NCBI GenBank assembly: GCA_014376345.1
Contig: JACMRS010000314.1
Location: forward strand, 1 to 5,411
From: Bacteroidia bacterium
Lineage (GTDB): Bacteria; Bacteroidota; Bacteroidia; NS11-12g; UBA955
DNA length: 5,411 nucleotides
Direction of reading: 5' to 3'
How positions within the stretch are numbered: position 1 is the stretch's first letter; each line of letters opens with the position of its first letter. Of the stretch, positions 1-5,411 are shown piece after piece. A program made the translations under genes and the position numbers. Below the pieces are notes generated by a model. It was given only the letters and a program-made list of their open reading frames with translations. It did no database searches and was not told the origin of the DNA.

Positions 1-1607
1 ACGAATGGTATCATACCACCTATAAACAAACCTGCAAGAACAGTAGCTTTGAAAATATCAATAGAATCAATACCTTCAATACCTACTAATGCTGCATATA
101 AAGCAAGAGAAGTTAGTGCTGCTGAAGCAATTGCAAATCCTTTACCGGTTGCTGCAGTAGTATTACCTACGGCATCAAGATTGTCTGTACGTTCGCGAAC
201 TTCGGGAGGAAGCTGACTCATTTCTGCAATACCACCTGCGTTATCAGCAATTGGTCCGAAAGCATCAATAGCAAGCTGCATAGCAGTTGTTGCCATCATT
301 CCCGCAGCTGCAATTGCAACACCATAAAGTCCTGCGAAATAATAAGCACCAACAATACCACCGGCTAGTGTCAGAATTGGAATAACAGTAGATTTCATAC
401 CAACAGATAAACCTGCGATAATATTTGTAGCATGTCCGGTTGAAGATTGTTGAATAATAGACATTACAGGTTTTTTACCCATTGCAGTATAATATTCGGT
501 AACGATACTCATAATAGCTCCAACTACAGTTCCAACTACTATTGCCATAAAAACACCATTTTTAGTGAAAATTTTATCGCGAAGTATAATATCACCTTCA
601 GGTAAAATATACATTACTACAAAATAGGAAGCAATTACAGTCAGAATCATTGAAGCCCAGTTACCTAAGTTTAAAGCATTCTGAACGCTTGATTTTTCGT
701 CTTTTATTGTTACGAAGAAAGTTCCTACTATTGAGAACAATATTCCCAGACCGCAGATGACCATTGGTAATAAAATTGGTGACATGCCACCAAAATTATC
801 TTTTATTACTATTTCCTGTCCAAGAACCATAGTTGCGAGGATAGTTGCTACATAAGAACCGAATAAATCTGCCCCCATTCCTGCTACGTCACCAACATTG
901 TCTCCAACGTTATCTGCAATAGTTGCAGGGTTTCTAACATCATCCTCTGGAATTCCAGGTACAACTTTACCTACTAGATCGGCTCCAACGTCTGCAGCTT
1001 TAGTATAAATACCACCACCAACACGCGCAAATAATGCAATAGATTCAGCTCCTAAAGAAAAACCGGTAAGAACCTCAATTGCAGTTTTAACTGTATTAGG
1101 TCCAAGATCAGCAAAATATGCAAGAAAGGCAATGAATAAACCACCTAATCCAAGTACTGCAAGACCGGCAACACCTAATCCCATTACTGTTCCACCAGTA
1201 AATGACACTTTAAGTGCTTGTTTAAGACTTGTACGGGCCGCTTGTGTTGTACGAACGTTAGCTTTAGTAGCAACACGCATGCCGATATAACCAGCAGTTG
1301 CTGAGAAAACAGCACCAATAATAAATGCAATTGAAATAATCCAGCTAGAGTGAATTTCTTTACCATTAACCTGGTGAATTGTTCCTGAATAGGCTAATAA
1401 AGCTGCTGCAAAAATTACGAAAATGCTAAGAACTCTCCATTCAGCTTTAAGAAAAGCCATGGCACCGTCGGCAATATAACCGGCTAGTTCCTGCATATTC
1501 TTGTCACCTGCATCCTGTTTTGTAACCCAGGCAGATTTAATAGCCATCACTATCAGACCAATGATTCCCAGCGCCGGGATTAAATAAAGTAATTGTTGAT
1601 ACGTCAT
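1..1607 (-). CDS. hppA: Membrane-bound K+-dependent proton-translocating pyrophosphatase, partial (C-terminus outside window)
   Basis: This integral membrane pump couples hydrolysis of pyrophosphate to ion export across the inner membrane. The reading frame is open from ATG at 1607 to the left edge and gives 535 residues. Family members usually have about 670-800 residues and 16 helices, so roughly the last quarter is missing. Visible family blocks are GGGIYTKAADVGADLVGK (residues 197-214), PEDD (220-223), DNVGDNVGDVAGMGADLFGSY (232-252), DAFGPIADNAGGIAEM (448-463) and LDAVGNTTAATGKGFA (477-492). They carry many of the Asp and Lys residues that bind Mg-pyrophosphate. Alanine (A485) after GNTT, where K+-independent enzymes have Lys, predicts K+ dependence. 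The helix-6 glutamate of Na+ pumps and of the plant enzyme is absent (G250 and A254), while E188 sits in helix 5, as I recall for the Flavobacterium johnsoniae-type H+ pumps, so H+ transport is inferred. V216 replaces the usual Glu of the DX7KXE motif. The start fits the family N-terminus (hydrophobic helix at about 5-23, then KSAWVTKQDAG). No Shine-Dalgarno sequence is visible. Confidence 0.96.
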   Translation of the reverse strand, partial: MTYQQLLYLIPALGIIGLIVMAIKSAWVTKQDAGDKNMQELAGYIADGAMAFLKAEWRVLSIFVIFAAALLAYSGTIHQVNGKEIHSSWIISIAFIIGAVFSATAGYIGMRVATKANVRTTQAARTSLKQALKVSFTGGTVMGLGVAGLAVLGLGGLFIAFLAYFADLGPNTVKTAIEVLTGFSLGAESIALFARVGGGIYTKAADVGADLVGKVVPGIPEDDVRNPATIADNVGDNVGDVAGMGADLFGSYVATILATMVLGQEIVIKDNFGGMSPILLPMVICGLGILFSIVGTFFVTIKDEKSSVQNALNLGNWASMILTVIASYFVVMYILPEGDIILRDKIFTKNGVFMAIVVGTVVGAIMSIVTEYYTAMGKKPVMSIIQQSSTGHATNIIAGLSVGMKSTVIPILTLAGGIVGAYYFAGLYGVAIAAAGMMATTAMQLAIDAFGPIADNAGGIAEMSQLPPEVRERTDNLDAVGNTTAATGKGFAIASAALTSLALYAALVGIEGIDSIDIFKATVLAGLFIGGMIPF

Positions 1608-1651
1608 AAATTATAATGTTTCAGTAATTGTGTTTTACGTTTAAAAGTTTG

Positions 1652-1684
1652 CAAAAGTACGGATTATAATTTTAATTATGAAAA
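1652..1684 (-). promoter_or_regulatory. Putative Bacteroidota-type promoter of hppA
   Basis: Read on the minus strand, TACTTTTG (1659-1652) matches the Bacteroidota -7 consensus TAnnTTTG. Twenty bases upstream is TTTTC (1684-1680), an imperfect match to the TTG-containing -33 element. Transcription should start near 1646, leaving an A-rich leader of about 40 bases before the hppA ATG. The box lies in the 144-base spacer after mfd, which suggests that hppA does not depend only on read-through from mfd. The -7 match is good and the -33 match is weak. AT-rich DNA produces such boxes by chance, so this is a prediction. Confidence 0.55.
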
Positions 1685-1751
1685 TTTGGTGTAAATTGCT
1701 CTTATCCAGATATTTATAATAAAAAAAAAGACAATAGCTTTAAAGAGGCTC

Positions 1752-4700
1752 TCAGTAAACACCCTTCTCCATTTCATCAAGCTCACGCACAGCTTCGTCA
1801 ATACTGTTAACAGAACGGATTCTCAGAATCAATGCCTTGGCAGTTTGCTTCATTTCAAATTTCTGCGGTCGCATAGTTATATACTGAAGCATTCTTCCAA
1901 AAATATCAGATTCATAAAACACTGCCTTTTGATCTGCCGGAAAATAAAGTTTCAACTCCTTATTATTCAAAGTAATTTTTTCAAAACCCATTCGTTTACC
2001 CATCCATTTAATCCTCACAGACTCAAGTAAGGTATGAACTTCAACAGGAATATGCCCGAAACGGTCATTTAAATTTTGTGTGTATTCCTGAAGTTGCTCA
2101 GTATTTTCAATACTTGAAAGTTGGGTGTAAAGACTCAACCTTTCTGCTGTATTACTGACATAATCTGCCGGAATCAACATCTCCATATCAGTATCCACCT
2201 GACAATCTGCTGAAGAAATTGCCTGCTGCTGATCGGCAAACAAATCTGCAAATTCATCGTGTTTGAGTTCACGGATAGCTTCATCCAGAATTTTATGGTA
2301 GGTATCAAATCCAATTTCACTGATAAAACCACTCTGCTCACCACCCAATAGATTACCGGCACCCCGGATATCCAGATCTCTCATGGCCACATTAAATCCG
2401 CCTCCAAGTTCACTGAACTCTTCAATTGTACGAAGTCGCTTTTTTGCATCATCTGTAAGCACACTTAAAGGCGGAGAAAAAAGATAACAATAGGCTTTTC
2501 TGTTACTTCTTCCAACCCTGCCACGCATCTGATGCAGATCACTCAATCCGAACATGTGGGCATTATTGATAAGTATGGTATTGCAGTTTGGAATATCCAG
2601 TCCTGCTTCAATAATAGTGGTTGCAACAAGTACATCAAAATCACCTTCTACAAAACGGATCATGGCTTTTTCAAGCTCATCGCCTTCCATTTGACCGTGA
2701 GCGACACACACACGAACACCGGGACAAGTATTTTCAATCAGCGTTTTATAATCGTAAACATCTTTAATTCTGTGGTGCACAAAAAACACCTGCCCTCCCC
2801 TGTTTACCTCATATTCTATCGCTTCCTTCATCAGGTCTTTTGTGAAAACATGAAGTTCTGTCTGAACCGGAAACCTGTTTGGCGGTGGTGTATTTATCAC
2901 ACTTAAATCTCTGGCACCCATAAGCGAAAAATGCAGTGTTCGCGGAATAGGCGTAGCAGTTAAAGTCAGCGTATCTACATTCACACGAATTTCTTTCAGT
3001 TTGTCTTTAACAGCTACCCCGAATTTTTGCTCTTCATCAATAATAAGCAAACCGAGATTCTGGAATTTAACATCCTTCCCTGCCAGTCTGTGCGTACCAA
3101 TAATAATATCAGTCTTACCTTCTGCAAGACGTTTCATTGATTCTTTTTGTTCTTTTGCAGATTTAAAACGGTTGATATAATCCACTGTAACCGGAAAACC
3201 TTTCAATCGCTCTTTAAATGTGCGGTAATGCTGGTGTGCCAGAATTGTAGTCGGCACCAGTATTGCAACCTGCTTGCTGTCAGAAACAGCTTTAAAAGCA
3301 GCGCGGATTGCCACTTCTGTTTTACCGAATCCAACATCTCCACAAAGCAATCTGTCCATGGGTCTCGAATTCTCCATGTCTTTTTTAATATCTTCTGTAG
3401 ATTTTGCCTGATCGGGTGTATCTTCATAAATGAAAGAAGCCTCAAGTTCAACCTGCATGTATGTATCAGGACTGAATGCAAATCCGGGTTGAGCCCTTCT
3501 TTTGGCATAAAGTGTAATTAATTCACGCGCAATGTCTTTAACTTTTTTCTTGGTAGAAGCTTTTTGTTTTTCCCAGACACCACTTCCAAGTTTGTGCATT
3601 GTTGGTTCAGCACCATCCTTGCCACTAAATCTTGCGATTTTGTGCAGCGAATTTACATTCACATACAGCATGTCATTGTCGCGGTAAGCTATTCGAACTG
3701 CTTCCTGCAAAACATTGTTCATCTGCATTTTCTGAAGTCCCATAAACTTACCTACGCCGTGATCAATGTGTGTTACATAATCACCAGGCTGCAAATCCTG
3801 CAGTTCTTTTAAGGTTAAAGCGGTGCTTTTTGTAAAGCCTTTACGCAGCGACCTGTATCTGTAATAACGTTCGAAAAGCTGATGCTCGGTATAACAAGCC
3901 ATCTTCAGTTCGTTGTCGAGAAACCCTTCACTCAGTCCGTGATAAACCGGAATGATATTGATTTGTTTTTGTCTGTCGTGGATAATTGTGATCAGACGTT
4001 CGATTTGCTTGCCGTTTTCCGAGAAAATAATGTTCTTGATATTGTTCAGCTCATTACTTTGCAGGTGCGACAATATCAGGTCGAAGTTTTTCTGAAATGA
4101 AGGTTGAGGTGAAACACTGAAAGTGTAAGTATATTTTGGTTTAAAGGCAAAGTGTGTGCCGGTTTCGATAACAGAAAATTTACTGATATTGTTAAATAAC
4201 TCATCGGGAGTAAGCAGTATTTCTTCAGGCTTATAAAACACTGATTCTGCATCTTTCGAGCGTTTTAAGGCTTTCACTTCATCAAAACTTTCTTCTATCA
4301 ATGCCATCCACTGTTTTTCGAGATAACCACGCTGGTCGGGGAAATTTTTGAGAGCCACAATGGCATCGTCAGGCAGGTATCTGAAAATAGAAACTTTAGA
4401 TCCCGAAATACTGTTTTTCTGAATGTTCGGAACGACTTTTAGAAAGCCGATGTCCTTAACTGAAAGTTGAGTTTGAGGATCGAAAGTTCTGACGGATTCT
4501 ACCTCATCAAAATCAAGTTCAATGCGATAAGGATATTCATTTGCAAAAGAAAAAATATCGATAATTCCACCACGGATAGCATACTGACCGGGTTCATAAA
4601 CAAAATCCTCGCGTTCAAACTCGCAATCGTCGAGAAAATCTGAGAGGAAATTCAGGTCGAGTTTTTGACTTTTAGTTATTGTGAATGTATTTTTTTCGAG

Positions 4701-5114
4701 GGCTTCATAGTCAATTACTTTTTCGGTAATTGCTTCAGGATAGGTGACAATAATTTTAGGCTGTTTAGTTTGCTTTAGCAAAGAAATTACCTCAGCACGA
4801 ATTTGAACATTTTCGTTTTGAAGTTCAGCAAACTCAAAGGGTTTTCTGTAAGAGTCGGGAAGAAATAGTACATCCTGATCGGAAACCAGGTGTTGTAAAT
4901 CGCTATTTATAAATTCAGCTTCTTCTTTTTCTGGGACTAGAACAAGGATTGTTTTATCAGTTTTGGCAAACACAGAAGCGATTGCCAGAGCAGCAGATGA
5001 GCCAATGAGTCCTTTAAAACAGGCCGTAAATTTCCCTTTATCCTGTGTATCTTCCAGGAATTTTGCGATCGACGGATGCACCGAATACGCCTCAACCAGC
5101 TCCTTAACCTTCAC
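1752..5114 (-). CDS. mfd: Transcription-repair coupling factor Mfd
   Basis: Mfd is an ATP-driven DNA translocase that binds RNA polymerase stalled at template-strand lesions, pushes it off and recruits UvrA to start nucleotide excision repair. The product has 1120 residues, full length for the family (E. coli Mfd has 1148). An N-terminal UvrB-like module covers about residues 1-340, including RGGIIDIFSF (181-190). The CarD-like RNA polymerase-interaction domain covers about 440-498 (PGDYVTHIDHGVGKF). The RecG-like motor has Walker A GDVGFGKT (592-599), DEEQ box (693-696), TATPIPRT (719-726), motif V ATTIIEAGLDIP (831-842) and motif VI QMRGRVGRS (862-870). The TRG region MRDLDIRGAGNLLGGEQSG (911-929) follows, then a C-terminal D7-like regulatory domain from about 980. 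All key motor residues are intact. The start is GTG (5114-5112), directly preceded by an in-frame TGA, so no upstream extension is possible, and no alternative methionine lies nearby. No Shine-Dalgarno sequence is visible. Confidence 0.98.
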   Translation of the reverse strand: MKVKELVEAYSVHPSIAKFLEDTQDKGKFTACFKGLIGSSAALAIASVFAKTDKTILVLVPEKEEAEFINSDLQHLVSDQDVLFLPDSYRKPFEFAELQNENVQIRAEVISLLKQTKQPKIIVTYPEAITEKVIDYEALEKNTFTITKSQKLDLNFLSDFLDDCEFEREDFVYEPGQYAIRGGIIDIFSFANEYPYRIELDFDEVESVRTFDPQTQLSVKDIGFLKVVPNIQKNSISGSKVSIFRYLPDDAIVALKNFPDQRGYLEKQWMALIEESFDEVKALKRSKDAESVFYKPEEILLTPDELFNNISKFSVIETGTHFAFKPKYTYTFSVSPQPSFQKNFDLILSHLQSNELNNIKNIIFSENGKQIERLITIIHDRQKQINIIPVYHGLSEGFLDNELKMACYTEHQLFERYYRYRSLRKGFTKSTALTLKELQDLQPGDYVTHIDHGVGKFMGLQKMQMNNVLQEAVRIAYRDNDMLYVNVNSLHKIARFSGKDGAEPTMHKLGSGVWEKQKASTKKKVKDIARELITLYAKRRAQPGFAFSPDTYMQVELEASFIYEDTPDQAKSTEDIKKDMENSRPMDRLLCGDVGFGKTEVAIRAAFKAVSDSKQVAILVPTTILAHQHYRTFKERLKGFPVTVDYINRFKSAKEQKESMKRLAEGKTDIIIGTHRLAGKDVKFQNLGLLIIDEEQKFGVAVKDKLKEIRVNVDTLTLTATPIPRTLHFSLMGARDLSVINTPPPNRFPVQTELHVFTKDLMKEAIEYEVNRGGQVFFVHHRIKDVYDYKTLIENTCPGVRVCVAHGQMEGDELEKAMIRFVEGDFDVLVATTIIEAGLDIPNCNTILINNAHMFGLSDLHQMRGRVGRSNRKAYCYLFSPPLSVLTDDAKKRLRTIEEFSELGGGFNVAMRDLDIRGAGNLLGGEQSGFISEIGFDTYHKILDEAIRELKHDEFADLFADQQQAISSADCQVDTDMEMLIPADYVSNTAERLSLYTQLSSIENTEQLQEYTQNLNDRFGHIPVEVHTLLESVRIKWMGKRMGFEKITLNNKELKLYFPADQKAVFYESDIFGRMLQYITMRPQKFEMKQTAKALILRIRSVNSIDEAVRELDEMEKGVY

Positions 5115-5127
5115 TCAAAAACAAGTG

Positions 5128-5159
5128 CAAAGATAGGGGAAGAATTGCTGATTTCTGAA
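5128..5159 (-). promoter_or_regulatory. Putative Bacteroidota-type promoter of mfd
   Basis: On the minus strand, TATCTTTG (5135-5128) is an exact match to the Bacteroidota -7 consensus TAnnTTTG. TTC at 5159-5157, 21 bases upstream, could serve as a degenerate -33 TTG element. The -7 box ends only 13 bases before the GTG start codon. With the usual spacing, transcription would begin near 5122 and the mRNA leader would be under about 10 bases, too short for a normal ribosome binding site. The exact -7 match right next to the gene makes it credible. The -33 match is weak. Confidence 0.6.
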
Positions 5160-5164
5160 TGTTA

Positions 5165-5192
5165 GATTTGGGATTTGAGATTTGTGATTTGA
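5165..5192. repeat. Tandem heptamer repeat, four copies of GATTTGN
   Basis: GATTTG occurs at 5165, 5172, 5179 and 5186, each followed by one variable base (G, A, T, A), making an uninterrupted 28-base array with a 7-base period. It lies just upstream of the predicted mfd promoter and just before the palindromic repeat cluster. The copies are exact in six of seven positions. Its function is unknown. It could be a slippage-prone microsatellite or part of the neighbouring repeat element. Confidence 0.85.
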
Positions 5193-5193
5193 A

Positions 5194-5209
5194 CCTCCGG
5201 ATTCGTAGG
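5194..5209. repeat. Imperfect small hairpin, possibly a decayed member of the palindrome cluster
   Basis: Six-base arms CCTCCG and CGTAGG flank a GATT loop, with one mismatch between the arms. The left half, CCTCCGG, is identical to the start of the perfect palindrome at 5275-5294, so this may be a worn copy of the same repeat. The structure is short and could be chance. The shared seven bases next to related repeats are the main argument. Confidence 0.4.
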
Positions 5210-5220
5210 GTTACCGTTGG

Positions 5221-5250
5221 CCACGGGTTGAAACCCGTGGTTAGTGATGT
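5221..5250 (+). repeat. REP-like palindromic repeat, copy A
   Basis: Positions 5221-5240 form a perfect palindrome with arms CCACGGGTT and AACCCGTGG around a GA centre, likely an 8-base-pair stem with a TGAA loop. The tail GGTTAGTGAT (5239-5248) matches the GGCTATTCAT tail of copy D at 7 of 10 positions, which sets the orientation. No T-run follows on either strand, so it does not look like an intrinsic terminator. The design resembles REP elements, short palindromes mobilised by IS200/IS605-type Y1 transposases (RAYTs). No transposase gene is in the window. Confidence 0.75.
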
Positions 5251-5263
5251 TTTTGGATTTATT

Positions 5264-5294
5264 ATTATGAATAGCCTCCGGTTTTAACCGGAGG
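5264..5294 (-). repeat. REP-like palindromic repeat, copy B (inverted)
   Basis: Positions 5275-5294 form a perfect 20-base palindrome with arms CCTCCGGTT and AACCGGAGG around TT. The layout matches copy A, but two base pairs are swapped so that pairing is kept. Its tail lies on the left as ATTATGAATAGCC (5264-5276). ATGAATAGCC (5267-5276) is the exact reverse complement of GGCTATTCAT in copy D (5373-5382), so this copy runs opposite to A and D. Confidence 0.8.
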
Positions 5295-5305
5295 ATTATG
5301 AAAGA

Positions 5306-5326
5306 ATATGAATCGGTTTTTAACCC
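5306..5326 (-). repeat. REP-like repeat, copy C (degenerate, inverted)
   Basis: ATATGAAT (5306-5313) followed by CGGTTTTTAACCC resembles copy B with about six bases (AGCCTC) missing between the tail and the palindrome core. Only the inner arms GGTT and AACC (5315-5325) can still pair. It is best read as a decayed or deleted copy in the same orientation as B. The match is short, but its position in the cluster and the conserved order of tail and core support it. Confidence 0.5.
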
Positions 5327-5360
5327 TTTACGTTCTGTCTTGGTAATGGGAATAAAAAAA

Positions 5361-5385
5361 GTTGAAACCCGGGGCTATTCATATA
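5361..5385 (+). repeat. REP-like repeat, copy D (right half only)
   Basis: GTTGAAACCCGGGG (5361-5374) matches the right-hand 14 bases of copy A (5227-5240) at 13 of 14 positions, followed by the tail GGCTATTCAT (5373-5382). The left arm is absent and an A-rich stretch (aataaaaaaa, 5351-5360) stands in its place, so the hairpin cannot form. It lies in the same orientation as A and opposite to B and C. Confidence 0.65.
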
Positions 5386-5402
5386 ATATCAGCATTTGTT
5401 CA

Positions 5403-5411
5403 ATTATGAAT
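5403..5411 (-). repeat. Possible start of a further REP-like copy, cut by the window edge
   Basis: ATTATGAAT at the last nine bases is identical to the first nine bases of copy B (5264-5272). If it is another inverted copy, the sequence just beyond the edge should continue with something close to AGCCTCCGGTT. Nine AT-rich bases alone are weak evidence. Confidence 0.3.

Noticed and set aside
1184..1366. Minus-strand 60-codon frame with a hydrophobic product.
   Set aside because: It overlaps hppA in another frame on the same strand, and hppA is clearly the real gene from its motifs.
1721..1751. Possible intrinsic terminator of mfd: nine T residues on the minus strand after AGCCTCTTTAAAGCT.
   Set aside because: No stable GC-rich stem precedes the T-run. 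The only pairings are a 3-base AGC/GCT match or the palindrome CTTTAAAG, which has no room for a loop.
2505..2535. Motif VI of Mfd reads HQMRGRVGRS rather than the common YQLRGRVGRS.
   Set aside because: The change is conservative, the arginines are intact, and I recall this form from Bacteroidota Mfd proteins, so it is a lineage trait rather than an anomaly.
3147..3521. Plus-strand open frames of 124 codons (here and at 2532-2906) and shorter ones opposite mfd.
   Set aside because: They lie antisense within a highly conserved mfd coding sequence, resemble no protein family I know, and are cysteine- and histidine-rich in the way antisense shadows often are.
5221..5294. The two perfect palindromes as transcription terminators.
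   Set aside because: Neither is followed by a T-run on either strand, and they share a conserved tail and occur in both orientations with related partial copies, which fits a dispersed repeat better.
5351..5374. Minus-strand CCCCGGGTTTCAAC followed by seven T residues as a terminator for a gene to the right.
   Set aside because: The only stem available is about three bases (GTT/AAC) or the loopless palindrome CCCGGG. It is better explained as a half copy of the palindromic repeat beside an A-tract.
5136..5411. A CRISPR array, small gene or attachment site in the region right of mfd.
   Set aside because: The repeats are not evenly spaced, lie in both orientations and have no uniform spacers. 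No convincing coding frame, tRNA or integrase-type core site is visible.

Overview
The window looks like a piece of a Bacteroidota chromosome. The evidence is low GC content, start codons without a Shine-Dalgarno sequence, two upstream boxes matching the Bacteroidota sigma-factor -7 consensus TAnnTTTG, and two proteins that read like Bacteroidota versions of housekeeping families. This placement is inferred from the sequence alone, and no genus is claimed.

Layout, left to right. Positions 1-1607 (minus strand) hold the N-terminal 535 residues of a membrane-bound, ion-pumping pyrophosphatase (hppA), whose C-terminal part lies beyond the left edge. Positions 1608-1751 are a short AT-rich spacer with the likely hppA promoter. 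Positions 1752-5114 (minus strand) hold a complete mfd gene for the transcription-repair coupling factor, starting with GTG. Its likely promoter lies so close to the start codon that the mRNA should be almost leaderless. Positions 5136-5411 contain no recognisable gene. This stretch holds four copies of a GATTTGN heptamer and then a cluster of small palindromic repeats. Two of these are perfect 20-bp palindromes of the same design, and several decayed or partial copies lie in both orientations.

The two genes point the same way (mfd upstream, hppA downstream) but share no obvious pathway. Mfd removes RNA polymerase stalled at DNA lesions and recruits UvrA. HppA uses pyrophosphate to energise the membrane. 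The spacer and its promoter suggest that hppA is transcribed at least partly on its own.

I see no new multi-gene system. The points worth a second look are the palindrome cluster, where two base pairs have swapped in compensating fashion between copies, and two sequence features of the pyrophosphatase: a relocated gate glutamate and a missing glutamate in the DX7KXE motif.
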